From Cyanobacteria bacterium UBA5018 (GTDB lineage: Bacteria; Cyanobacteriota; Cyanobacteriia; PCC-6307; Cyanobiaceae): a DNA stretch of 24,077 bases. Position 1 is the first letter of the stretch. The number at the start of each line of letters is the position of its first letter. The stretch covers positions 1,371 to 25,447 of the forward strand of contig DGYA01000002.1 in the NCBI GenBank assembly GCA_002396505.1. The letters are read 5' to 3'. The notes beneath the pieces were generated by a model. It was not told the DNA's origin, ran no database searches, and saw only the letters and a list, made by a program, of their open reading frames with translations. Shown here one piece after another: positions 7,362 to 15,168 of this stretch. The position numbers and the translations under genes are program-made.

Positions 7362-8214
7362 AGCTGCGCCAGATAACCTGTTCAATCGGACCGAGCTGTT
7401 GGGGCTTGGCTTTGCCCAGGCGCACGGTCACCAAATCCGGCCGACCGGAGAGCACCCGCAAACCCTGGCCCAAGGGGAAACTGCGTTCGCCGCTGAAGTT
7501 GCCCCGAAACAGCGACTGACCGCCGACGCTCTTCACCTCCAACCAACTCACGCCGCTGGCAACCAGCACCAACTTATCGGTGGCATCCCCTCGGCCAGAG
7601 GCCGGAGACTGGACAGCCCCAGAGGCCGGAGGCTGGACAGCCCCAGGGGCAGGGGGCAACTTGACTGGTTGTTCAAGCTCGGCCGCTGGGGCCGGTTTGG
7701 TCTGCTTACTGGCCTTGGGGCTGGGGGGAGCTAGCAGCAGCGACTTGAGATCCGGCAGTCGCCAGCCGCCCCGCAGCCCGGCCCCCAGGCCAAGCGCAGC
7801 CAGGCCAAGCGCAGCGATACCAAGCAGCAGCGAAGCGGCCCATGGCGGACCAGTTGCACCACTTTGTGGCGCCAATGCCTCTGAAGCAGCACTCCCCTGT
7901 CGAGCGCTTGGCAAACCATTCCTGGCGGCGACGAACTGGGGGTTACGGCTTAGGGCCTCAATCAGCGGGTTCACATCCACCTTGAGGGCTCCAGACACGC
8001 GCCGGGCTTGGGCGACCACAAATACCGGCTCCGGCAGCCGCTCCCTTGCGCCAGATTCCAGGGCCTCCAGTTGCTCAAGGCCCATATTGAGCCTGGAAGC
8101 CAGCTGGGGAAGCGTCAGCCCCTGCGCCTTGCGGGCCGACTGAAGGGCTGTTCCCAGCTCCAGCAACTCAGGGATGCTCGTCGTGTAGGGAGGAAGGGGG
8201 GCGGGATCGGCCAA
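7342..8214 (-). CDS. RodZ-like helix-turn-helix membrane protein
   Basis: Probable bitopic membrane protein of 290 aa. An N-terminal Xre/RodZ helix-turn-helix spans about residues 18-90 (LGTALQSARKAQGLTLPQLASRLNMG). One TM helix follows at about 125-148. A Pro/Ala-rich linker holds an 8-residue repeat (PPASGAVQ type). The C-terminal domain resembles DUF4115 of RodZ (ASGVSWLEVKSVGGQSLFRGNFSGERSFPLG). RodZ links MreB to the wall in rods. A morphogenesis role here is inference, since many small cyanobacteria lack mreB. The start is TTG at 8214, immediately inside a run of eight T on the coding strand, so the start is uncertain. Confidence 0.8.
   Translation of the reverse strand: MADPAPLPPYTTSIPELLELGTALQSARKAQGLTLPQLASRLNMGLEQLEALESGARERLPEPVFVVAQARRVSGALKVDVNPLIEALSRNPQFVAARNGLPSARQGSAASEALAPQSGATGPPWAASLLLGIAALGLAALGLGAGLRGGWRLPDLKSLLLAPPSPKASKQTKPAPAAELEQPVKLPPAPGAVQPPASGAVQSPASGRGDATDKLVLVASGVSWLEVKSVGGQSLFRGNFSGERSFPLGQGLRVLSGRPDLVTVRLGKAKPQQLGPIEQVIWRSFRVPAP
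7595..7642. repeat. 24-bp tandem duplication in the RodZ-like linker
   Basis: Two 24-base units (7595-7618 and 7619-7642) differ at one base, followed by a degenerate partial third unit. Being eight codons long it keeps frame and lengthens the Pro/Ala-rich linker between the TM helix and the C-terminal domain. Confidence 0.85.
7785..7814. repeat. 15-bp perfect duplication in the RodZ-like TM segment
   Basis: CCAGGCCAAGCGCAG occurs twice in tandem (7785-7799, 7800-7814), with a diverged third copy after it. It encodes the repeated LGLAA core of the single transmembrane helix, so the helix itself appears to have been extended by repeat growth. Confidence 0.8.
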
Positions 8215-8705
8215 AAAAAAGTGGCCGTCACCCGACGACCGCGAAGCTGGCTAAATTGTCACCCGGATTCAGCCCAACTGAACGCTTCCTCGGCCCAACA
8301 ACTGGATATTAAGGCGCCCAGTGCGGTTTCTAAAATCCAGACGGGTTAGCGACAATGCAAGACCTACCTAAACATGGCCTTAGCCGGCGATCGCCCTCCT
8401 CTGCCAGGAAAGTTGACGCCTCCCTGAAAAAACCAAGCAGACCCTGGCAAACCCGAACCAAGATCCATGGAGCCCCGATGCCGCAGGGGTCCCAAGACAT
8501 GCACTGTCGCCCAAATTGCGAACTTCCACAAACCCCTAATTCAGCAAGCCAAATTCAGCCAAACAAACAAAGCAAAAGGAAGCATCACCGCCAAACGAAT
8601 AAAGCCAAATGAGACATCACTGCCCCAATTTTACCTAGTCAATTCCACCCAGCTACATTCATGCGACGAATTGCATCTAAACTGAAGCTAGAGGCAATTC
8701 CAAAA
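8215..8705. other. Gene-poor intergenic region, about 490 bases
   Basis: No gene is recognised here. The region is clearly richer in A and C than its surroundings, especially 8400-8660. The longest plus frame (8355-8612) would encode 85 residues of Lys/Gln/Pro-rich sequence with no recognisable domain and no ribosome site. A perfect HIP1 octamer (GCGATCGC), a cyanobacterial methylation-linked motif, lies at 8387-8394. AGCCAAA-like words recur at 8540-8610. It could hold promoters for the RodZ-like gene or an unrecognised small RNA, but nothing shows this directly. Confidence 0.5.
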
Positions 8706-8777
<72 letters not shown>

Positions 8778-8935
8778 GCACCCCCAAATCTTAAAACACG
8801 GCCGGCCTGCTCCCCGGCCATCGCCAAGCGAAAGCGCTCGCCTGGGAGTCAACCAAGCCAGCGGCCTCGGCACCAGGTCCCCGGTCAGGCCTGCGGTCAG
8901 GGAGAATTGGCCTTTGCCCCACCCCGGCCAGCCCC

Positions 8936-10447
8936 TTGAGCGCAGCGCCTGAAGCCGCCAACCCCCGCAGCGATTCCACCGGCCAGGCGACCGCCTCCAG
9001 CGGCGACAGCCCCAAAACCGCCCCAGCCCCGATCGATACCGAGCTGCTGGACGTGCTGGTGGTGGGCGGTGGGGTCTGCGGCACCGCCCTGCTGTTCGAG
9101 CTGGCCCGCTATACCGATCTGGGCCGCATCGCCCTGGTGGAGCGCTATGACCAGCTGGCCCTGGTGAACTCCAAGGCCACCAACAACAGCCAGACGATCC
9201 ACTGCGGCGACATCGAGACCAACTACACGCTCGAAAAGGCGCTGCGGGTGAAGCGCACCGCTGAGATGATCGTGCATTACGCCGAATTGCTGGATTCGGC
9301 CAGCCGCGAGCGCTGTGTGTTTCGCACACCCAAGATGGTGCTGGCGGTGGGGGACAAAGAATGCGCTGTATTGCGGGAGCGCTTTGAACGCTTCTCCCCC
9401 CACTTCCCAGCCATGGAACTGCTGGAGAAGCATCAAATAGCTGAGTGGGAACCGGCGGTAGCGCTGGATAGGGGCCAGCTGCGGTCTGAACAATTGCTGG
9501 CCATCGGCATTCGCCGCACCTATACGGCCGTGGACTATGGCCAGCTCTCCGAGTCGTTCCTGCAGCAGGCCCAAGCCGCCATCAGCGCCGCCACCGCTGT
9601 TGAGCAGCCGCCCAGCGAGCAGCGCCGCCTAGATCTATACCTGGGTACCACGGTGGAGCGGATCCAGCCGGAGGGGGAGCTATTTCGGGTGACCCTGGCG
9701 CCAACACCGGGCTGTAAGGGTGGCTCTGGCCAACCAAGCCAGTTGTTAGTTCGCCATGTGGTGGTTAATGCCGGCGCCCACAGCCTGCTGATGGCCCAGC
9801 GCATGGGCTTTGGGCTGGAATATTCCTGCCTGCCGGTGGCCGGCAGCTTCTACTTCACGCCCGATCTACTCCGGGGCAAGGTGTACACGGTACAAAACGA
9901 CAAGCTGCCCTTTGCCGCAATCCACGGCGACCCAGATGTGGGCGCCGCCGGCAAGACCCGCTTTGGCCCCACAGCCCTACTACTGCCGATGCTTGAGCGC
10001 TATAAACCCGCTTCATTCTGGCAATTTTTACAGGTATTACGACTAGATCGGGCAGTATTTTCTGTGTTGTGGCAGCTGTTTCGCATTGCTGACATCCGCA
10101 ACTACATCCTGAAAAATATTCTTTTCGAGCTGCCCTGGTTGCGCCGTTGGCTGTTCCTGGCCGATGCCCGCAAAATTGTACCCGGCATGACCATTGAGCA
10201 ACTGAGCTTTGCCGAGGGCTATGGCGGCGTTAGGCCCCAACTGATCGACAAGCGGCAGCGCAAGCTGATCCTCGGAGAAGCCAGCATCGAGGCCATGCCG
10301 GGTCTGGTGTTCAATGTCACCCCCTCCCCGGGGGGCACCTGCTGCCTGGGCAATGCCCACCGCGACCTGGAGGCGATCGTGAAGCGCTTGGGCTGTGGCT
10401 TCGATCGCAGCGGCCTGGAGCGAGAGCTATATGGCGAAAATGAATAA
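8936..10447 (+). CDS. mqo: Malate:quinone oxidoreductase
   Basis: Membrane-associated FAD enzyme oxidising malate to oxaloacetate and passing electrons to the quinone pool, bypassing NAD-dependent malate dehydrogenase. The 503-aa product has a Rossmann FAD site VVGGGVCGTAL (G44-G49) and the Mqo-typical ALVNSKATNNSQTIHCGDIETNYTLEKA block (about 75-102). Near the C-terminus comes FNVTPSPGGTCCLGNAHRD. No ATG or GTG precedes the FAD site, so the start is TTG at 8936 after a Ser/Ala/Pro-rich leader of about 35 residues. An upstream start is not excluded since the frame stays open. It lies between a tRNA gene and the convergent cobM gene, unlike its operon-packed neighbours. Confidence 0.92.
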   Translation: MSAAPEAANPRSDSTGQATASSGDSPKTAPAPIDTELLDVLVVGGGVCGTALLFELARYTDLGRIALVERYDQLALVNSKATNNSQTIHCGDIETNYTLEKALRVKRTAEMIVHYAELLDSASRERCVFRTPKMVLAVGDKECAVLRERFERFSPHFPAMELLEKHQIAEWEPAVALDRGQLRSEQLLAIGIRRTYTAVDYGQLSESFLQQAQAAISAATAVEQPPSEQRRLDLYLGTTVERIQPEGELFRVTLAPTPGCKGGSGQPSQLLVRHVVVNAGAHSLLMAQRMGFGLEYSCLPVAGSFYFTPDLLRGKVYTVQNDKLPFAAIHGDPDVGAAGKTRFGPTALLLPMLERYKPASFWQFLQVLRLDRAVFSVLWQLFRIADIRNYILKNILFELPWLRRWLFLADARKIVPGMTIEQLSFAEGYGGVRPQLIDKRQRKLILGEASIEAMPGLVFNVTPSPGGTCCLGNAHRDLEAIVKRLGCGFDRSGLERELYGENE

Positions 10448-10461
10448 AATGACGAAACAGA

Positions 10462-10503
10462 CCTAAATACGGCGAGGCAAGATATGCGGCCTAAATACGG
10501 CGA
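10462..10503. repeat. 14-base direct repeat downstream of mqo
   Basis: CCTAAATACGGCGA occurs at 10462-10475 and again at 10490-10503, separated by a 14-base spacer, so the spacing is two unit lengths. It fills most of the 63-base gap between the convergent mqo and cobM stops. No T-tract hairpin is seen, so it does not look like an ordinary terminator. Confidence 0.7.
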
Positions 10504-10510
10504 AACTAAA

Positions 10511-11275
10511 TTAGATGCCGCCGCGAAACAGGTGGTTGTGGCTGGCTGAATAAAGCTTGGAGCGGGCCTCCTGGGGCGGCGCCAGCGCAGGGCTCACCAC
10601 ATAAAGAGTGGTGCGCACCAGGCCGCGCTGCTCGCTCACCTGGGCCATGGCGCTCAGCGGCACCACCGTGAGCCATTGATCGGGCCAGCTGACCCGATAA
10701 CCGATCGCCACCGGGGTGTCGGCCGGATAGTGCCGCAGCAATTCCTCCTGCACCTCGGCCACATGGCGGGCGCTGAGATAGAGGCACAGGGAGGCGCGCA
10801 GGGCGGCCAGCCTGGCCAGGGATTCGCTTTCCGGCACGCCGGTGCGACCGCCGGCCCGACTGAGCACGATCGTCTGCACCAGGCCCGGGATGGTCAGTTC
10901 GCTGCCTAGAGAGGCCGCCGTGGCCTGGTAGGCGCTGATGCCAGGCACCACCTCCACTGGGATCTCGGCATCGGCCAGCCGGCAGATCTGCTCGGCCAGG
11001 GCCCCGTAGAGGCAGGGATCGCCGTCATGCAGCCGCACCACCCGCTTGCCGGAGCGGGCCCGCTCCACCACGGCGGCGATCACCTCTTCCAGGGTGAGGG
11101 TGCTGGTGCGAATCCTTTCGCAAGTGGTGGGGGCCAGGGCGGAGATCTGGGGATTCACCAGCGAATCGGTCCAAACCAGCACCTCCGCCTGCTCGATCGC
11201 CCGAGCGGCGCGCAGGGTGAGCAGATCGGGGGCGCCGGGACCGGCCCCGACAATCCAAACGGGTTGGCTGGACAT
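10511..11275 (-). CDS. cobM: Precorrin-4 C11-methyltransferase
   Basis: SAM-dependent tetrapyrrole methylase of (pseudo)cobalamin synthesis. The 254-aa protein begins WIVGAGPGAPDLLTLRA (N-terminal methylase motif). It continues with LHDGDPCLYGA, VEVVPGISAYQATAASLG and the CobM/CbiF-typical ELTIPGLVQTIVLSRAGGRTGVPE. C11 specificity is inferred from this last block and from overall similarity to CbiF rather than CobI/CobJ. The ATG at 11275 overlaps the lgt stop in a TGATG, so it is probably translated by coupling at the end of the petC-petA-lgt-cobM run. Longer frames reading back into lgt are rejected for that reason. Confidence 0.92.
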   Translation of the reverse strand: MSSQPVWIVGAGPGAPDLLTLRAARAIEQAEVLVWTDSLVNPQISALAPTTCERIRTSTLTLEEVIAAVVERARSGKRVVRLHDGDPCLYGALAEQICRLADAEIPVEVVPGISAYQATAASLGSELTIPGLVQTIVLSRAGGRTGVPESESLARLAALRASLCLYLSARHVAEVQEELLRHYPADTPVAIGYRVSWPDQWLTVVPLSAMAQVSEQRGLVRTTLYVVSPALAPPQEARSKLYSASHNHLFRGGI

Positions 11276-12129
11276 CAGGCCTCCTTGGCGCTGGGATCGG
11301 GTAGGGGTCGGCGCTTGCCATAGAGCCACCACAGCCCCAGGGCGCCGAGGCCGATCAGCAGCAAACTGACCAGCTGGGCCATGCGCAGGCCCCCGGCACA
11401 GAAGGGGGGTACAGCAAATAGACAGAGGGGATCGAGGCGCAAGCCCTCAATCCACAACCGACCGCTGCTGTAGGCCATCAGGTAAACGCAACTCAAGGCC
11501 CCAGCCGGCAGCTGCAGGCGACCGCGGCGAGCGCTGCGCAGCAGCTGCAGCAACAGCAGGCAAACACCCAGATTCCAGAGCGATTCGTATAGGAAGGTTG
11601 GGTGAAAACCAGAGGCAAATAGAAATTCGGCGGGTCGATTGGCCACCGGAATCGCCAACTTCCAGGGCAGGTCTGTGGGTAGCCCGAAGGCCTCGGAGTT
11701 AAAGAAGTTGCCCCAGCGGCCAATCGCCTGGCCTAGGGCCACCGCCGGCACCAGCACGTCGAGCAGAGGCCAAAAGGGCTGGCGGCGCCAGCGGCAGTAG
11801 AGGATCGTCACCAGGCTGCCACCGATCAGGGCGCCGTGGATGGCGATACCACCGCGCCAGATGGCAAAAATGTCGCCCCAATTGCCGGCGTACTGGCGCC
11901 ACTCCAGCGCTACGTAATAGCTGCGGGCGCCGATTACGGCACCCAGCACCAATAGCGGCAGCAGGTCGGCGATCACTGCGGGATCAATGCCCCGGGTGCG
12001 CCCCAATCTGGTGGCCAGGATCAACCCCAGCAGCACCGCCAGGGCAATCAGCAGGCCATACCAGCGCAAGGCAATGGGGCCCAACTGGAATACCAGGGGC
12101 CCCGGAGAGGTGAACACCAAAAACGGCAT
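11275..12129 (-). CDS. lgt: Prolipoprotein diacylglyceryl transferase
   Basis: Inner-membrane enzyme transferring diacylglycerol from phosphatidylglycerol to the lipobox Cys of prelipoproteins. It has 284 aa and about seven hydrophobic helices. The Lgt signature GRWGNFFNSEAFG lies at about 137-149 with Arg138. GGIAIHGALIGG lies near 93-104 with His98, and FHPTFLYESLWNL follows near 177. The product begins MPFLVFTSPGP, as in other cyanobacterial Lgt proteins. It lies 46 bases after petA on the same strand and overlaps cobM, so it is likely cotranscribed with the cytochrome genes. Confidence 0.95.
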   Translation of the reverse strand: MPFLVFTSPGPLVFQLGPIALRWYGLLIALAVLLGLILATRLGRTRGIDPAVIADLLPLLVLGAVIGARSYYVALEWRQYAGNWGDIFAIWRGGIAIHGALIGGSLVTILYCRWRRQPFWPLLDVLVPAVALGQAIGRWGNFFNSEAFGLPTDLPWKLAIPVANRPAEFLFASGFHPTFLYESLWNLGVCLLLLQLLRSARRGRLQLPAGALSCVYLMAYSSGRLWIEGLRLDPLCLFAVPPFCAGGLRMAQLVSLLLIGLGALGLWWLYGKRRPLPDPSAKEA

Positions 12130-12175
12130 CAGGCCGGCGATGAAGAGTTAAGCGAGGGGACCAGAGGGCTGGAAA

Positions 12176-13108
12176 TCAGATACCTTCGGCGGCCTGCACC
12201 TTCTCCACCTGACGCTTCTTGAGCACCAGCAGGATCTGGGCCATGGCGATGGCGGCAAAGAAAGCCAACATCCCGTAGATGCGCACAGGATTTTGAAGCA
12301 CCACTTCAGCATCCAGCTGACCAAAACCACCCACATTTGGATCGTTGGTGAGCGGAGCGCCGGCGGCAACGCTGTCGCCCACTGCCACGATCAAACTGGG
12401 ACCGGCCGGCACGGTGTCGGTGACGCTGCTGCCATCGGCGCCAGTGATGGTGACCTGGGTGGCGCCGTTCTCGCCGGCATCGATCGCGGCGATGCTGCCA
12501 GCGACAGAAGCGTTGAACACGCCGTTGTTGCTCTTCTCACCGGTGGGATACACCTGGCCGCGGCCGCGGTTACCGCCCACGTGCAACTGATACTTGCCGA
12601 AGTGGATCGAGCTGTCGCTGGCCGGATCAGGGGAGAGGATCGGGAAGACGATCTCCTGGTGCTGGTCGCCCGAGATGGGGCCCACCAACAGGATGTTCGG
12701 CTGCTCCTCGGAGTACTGGGAGTAGTAGACCCCGGCGGTCTCCTGCTTGAGCTCCTCGCTGAGGCGCTCCTGGGGGGCGAGCTTGAAGCCGTCGGGCAAC
12801 ATCACCACCGCCCCCACGTTCAAGCCCACGAGGCTGCCGTCACCGGCCAGTTCCTGCACGGAGGTGTCGTAAGGAATCTCAACAACCGCCTTGAACACGG
12901 TGTCGGGGAAGACCGCCTGGGGCACTTCCACCCGGGTGGGCATCTTGGCCAGGTGGCAGTTGGCGCAGACAATCTTGCCGGTGGCTTCCCGCGGTGAGGC
13001 GTAGTTCTGCTGGGCCCAGAACGGGTAGGCCCAGCTTGGGGAAGCGCCGGCCAGCATCACGGTGATGCCGAGCAGGGAGCCGAGCAGTAAGGAGAGGGAG
13101 CGACGCAT
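12176..13108 (-). CDS. petA: Apocytochrome f of the cytochrome b6f complex
   Basis: Covalent c-type haem protein passing electrons from the Rieske centre to plastocyanin or cytochrome c6 on the thylakoid lumen side. The 310-aa precursor has a Sec signal peptide ending SWA|YPF, which makes Tyr28 the new N-terminus and axial haem ligand. Haem attachment CANCH follows at 48-52. A C-terminal TM helix (about 275-293) precedes a KKRQVEKVQ stromal tail. It lies 69 bases after petC on the same strand, the conserved petCA order of cyanobacteria. No Shine-Dalgarno site precedes the ATG. Confidence 0.98.
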   Translation of the reverse strand: MRRSLSLLLGSLLGITVMLAGASPSWAYPFWAQQNYASPREATGKIVCANCHLAKMPTRVEVPQAVFPDTVFKAVVEIPYDTSVQELAGDGSLVGLNVGAVVMLPDGFKLAPQERLSEELKQETAGVYYSQYSEEQPNILLVGPISGDQHQEIVFPILSPDPASDSSIHFGKYQLHVGGNRGRGQVYPTGEKSNNGVFNASVAGSIAAIDAGENGATQVTITGADGSSVTDTVPAGPSLIVAVGDSVAAGAPLTNDPNVGGFGQLDAEVVLQNPVRIYGMLAFFAAIAMAQILLVLKKRQVEKVQAAEGI

Positions 13109-13177
13109 CAGGGAAGGGCAGGCGACGGAGCTAAGGGGGGAGCTTGATAAACAAAAGAGCTTGCTGGACAGCAGAGA

Positions 13178-13726
13178 TCAGCCCCACCAGGGCTTTTCGC
13201 CGGTGCGGAAATCGGTTTCAGACCACTGGCTCAAAAACACGGTGTCGTTATCAACCGTCACGTGGGCCAGGGCGAGGGAGAGAGGCGCCGGACCGCGCAC
13301 CACCTTGCCGTTGGCGTCGTACTGGGAACCGTGGCAGGGGCACATGAATTTATTGGCGCCGCTGTTCCAGGGCACCACGCAGCCCAGGTGGGTGCAGATG
13401 GCGTTGATGCCGAAGTTGCCGATGGCCTGGTCGCCCTCGACAAGCAGGTAGGTGGGATCGCCCTTGAGACCCTGCACCAAGCTGCGATCACCCTCCTTGT
13501 GGGTAGCCAGCCAGCCGCTGGCGGTAACGGTGTTGCCCAGCTCGTCCTTGGCGCTGCTGCCGCCACCACCGCCCGCCGCCCGGGGCGGGATGAAGTAGTT
13601 GGCAACTGGATAGAGGGCCCCTAGGGCCACCCCGGTGACCGAGCCAAAGGTCAACAAATTCATGAACTGCCGACGACCCATTCCGGGCACATCACCACTT
13701 GAAGCGCTCGCTGGAAACTGGGTCAT
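13178..13726 (-). CDS. petC: Cytochrome b6f Rieske iron-sulfur protein
   Basis: Carries the 2Fe-2S centre that oxidises plastoquinol at the lumen side of the b6f complex. The 182-aa protein has the two cluster loops CTHLGC (111-116) and CPCHGS (129-134), giving Cys111/His113 and Cys129/His132 as ligands and Cys116/Cys131 as the disulfide. A twin-arginine motif GRRQFMN (17-23) precedes one uncleaved TM anchor (about 24-46) and a Gly-rich hinge AGGGGGSS. It heads the minus-strand petC-petA run. It is divergent from a DUF3067 gene across a 98-base spacer, which probably holds its promoter. tatC lies about 1.4 kb away. Confidence 0.98.
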   Translation of the reverse strand: MTQFPASASSGDVPGMGRRQFMNLLTFGSVTGVALGALYPVANYFIPPRAAGGGGGSSAKDELGNTVTASGWLATHKEGDRSLVQGLKGDPTYLLVEGDQAIGNFGINAICTHLGCVVPWNSGANKFMCPCHGSQYDANGKVVRGPAPLSLALAHVTVDNDTVFLSQWSETDFRTGEKPWWG

Positions 13727-13824
13727 ACGGTGCGGGCGGAGAAGCCACTGCTGCGTGGCGCCACATTAAAACCTGCCCTTCCCGCCCTGGGGCCCGGTGG
13801 CGCCGCTGCCGGCGGGCCTGCAAC

Positions 13825-14196
13825 ATGCTGTTGTCCAGCTGGTTTGCCTTGATCTCCGCCGGCTCCGATTGCCCAGCACCGCCGCTTACAGCGGCAGAAG
13901 TACTGGCCTTGCTGCGCCAGCGCTGGCGCGCCTCCTACGACCTGCAGCTGGTGCAGCGCAGTCGCCGCCTCTACCTGCAGGTGATGTGGGCCTACCTGGA
14001 GCAGCAGTCCTTCCCGCTCTCCGCCGAGGCCTACAACGCCAAATTGGAGCAGCTGGTGGCGCTGCTCAACGAACTGGGGGTGGCCGATCAGGTGCGCAAC
14101 TGGCTGACCACCACCAGCGACAAACCCAGGCTGGGCAAGGCGATGGGCCTGGCCCTGGCCTTGCCCCCCGACCGGGCCAGCGAGTTTCTGCTCTAG
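13825..14196 (+). CDS. DUF3067 family protein of unknown function
   Basis: Small soluble protein of 123 aa recognised, from recall, as DUF3067, found in cyanobacteria and plants. The conserved core reads LLRQRW-ASYDLQLV, then LYLQVMWAYLEQQSFPLSAEAY, then LGVADQVRNWL and PRLGKAMGLAL. There is no signal peptide or TM segment. The ATG at 13825 was chosen because the frame upstream back to 13699 overlaps the petC start and is Arg/Cys-rich without similarity. It is divergent from petC, suggesting a shared regulatory region. It is convergent with tatC. No biochemical function is known to me. Confidence 0.82.
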   Translation: MLLSSWFALISAGSDCPAPPLTAAEVLALLRQRWRASYDLQLVQRSRRLYLQVMWAYLEQQSFPLSAEAYNAKLEQLVALLNELGVADQVRNWLTTTSDKPRLGKAMGLALALPPDRASEFLL

Positions 14197-14250
14197 CGAC
14201 AAAGACGACCCGGGCCTCAGCCTGCGGCTGGGCTTATGCGCCAGAAGAAA

Positions 14251-14318
14251 TCAGTCTGCGGCGCGGATCTGTCTGCAGCGGGGATCTGTCTGCAGCGGGT
14301 CTCAGTCTGCAGCGGGTC
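14251..14318. repeat. 17-bp tandem array (4 units) at the tatC stop codon
   Basis: Units at 14251-14267, 14268-14284, 14285-14301 and 14302-14318 share GTCTGCRGCGSGK. The last unit contains the final tatC codons (Pro-Ala-Ala-Asp) and its TGA (14304-14302). The other three lie just downstream of the stop on the tatC strand. The unit is not a multiple of three, consistent with most of the array being outside coding sequence. Confidence 0.9.
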
Positions 14319-15168
14319 TCAGGCGTTCGGCCAGGGACACCAGCACCAGGCCCACCAGATAGAGGGCCATGATCGCTCCGGCCAACAGCAACATCGTGAC
14401 CGGATCGGTGGAGGGGGTGATCACAGCGCTAGCAACTGCAGCACTCAGCAGCACCCAGCGCCAGGCAGCCCCCATGGTGCTGGCCCGGATCAGGCCCAGG
14501 GCGCCAAGAATCAGCTGCAACACCGGCAGCTGAAAGCTCAAGGCGGTGGCCACCATCAGCAACAGCACAAAATCCAAATAGCGCTCGATCGACCACATCG
14601 GCTCGACCACGTCGGCGCCATAGCTGACCAAAAAGTTCAGGGCAGCTGGCACCAGGGCCCACCAGGCGAACACCAGCCCCCCGGCGAACAGCAGAGCAGA
14701 AGCGGCGACCGCCGGGGCCACCAGCCGCCGCTCCTGGCGGCTGAGGCCGGGCAACACAAAGGCCAAGGCCTCGTAAAGCATGTAGGGAAGCGCCAGGGTG
14801 AGGCCCCCATAGCCCGCCACCTTCAAAGAAACAAACAAAAACTCTCCCGGCGCCAGCTGCAGAAAGCGAATTTCACCGGCGGGCAGCTCCAGCAGCCGCA
14901 CCAGCGGTCGCACGAACGCCAGGCAGGCCGCCGCCGCCAACACCAGGGCCAGCAGGCTGCGCAGGATGCGCCGCCGCAGCTCCTCCAGGTGCTCCACCAG
15001 GGTCATCTCCACCTCGCCCGGGAAGCTGTCTGGGTCGGCAGGGCCGGTTTGCCGCGGCGGCTTTGGCGCCAGGGCCACCTGTGGATCGGCAGGGGTTGAG
15101 CGCTCGTCTGTGGATGCGGCTGGGGTAATCGCCTGAACGGTTGGCTGGAAAGACTCGGGAATGGTCAT
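14302..15168 (-). CDS. tatC: Sec-independent (Tat) translocase subunit TatC
   Basis: Core receptor of the twin-arginine translocase, which moves folded proteins across thylakoid or plasma membrane. It has 288 aa. A hydrophilic Pro/Thr-rich leader of about 50 residues is followed by the TatC signature VEHLEELRRRILRSL, six hydrophobic helices, PGLSRQERR in the second periplasmic region and ITPSTDPVTM near the end. Its ATG overlaps the stop of the NFACT gene in an ATGA, so it is the second gene of a coupled pair. The nearby Rieske protein is a known Tat client. No tatA is seen in the window. Confidence 0.96.
   Translation of the reverse strand: MTIPESFQPTVQAITPAASTDERSTPADPQVALAPKPPRQTGPADPDSFPGEVEMTLVEHLEELRRRILRSLLALVLAAAACLAFVRPLVRLLELPAGEIRFLQLAPGEFLFVSLKVAGYGGLTLALPYMLYEALAFVLPGLSRQERRLVAPAVAASALLFAGGLVFAWWALVPAALNFLVSYGADVVEPMWSIERYLDFVLLLMVATALSFQLPVLQLILGALGLIRASTMGAAWRWVLLSAAVASAVITPSTDPVTMLLLAGAIMALYLVGLVLVSLAERLRPAAD

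Noticed and set aside
8355..8612. 85-codon plus frame in the gap before tRNA-Val
   Set aside because: Lys/Gln/Pro-rich, no ribosome site, no domain. The overlapping frame 8467-8685 is equally open, so this reflects composition.
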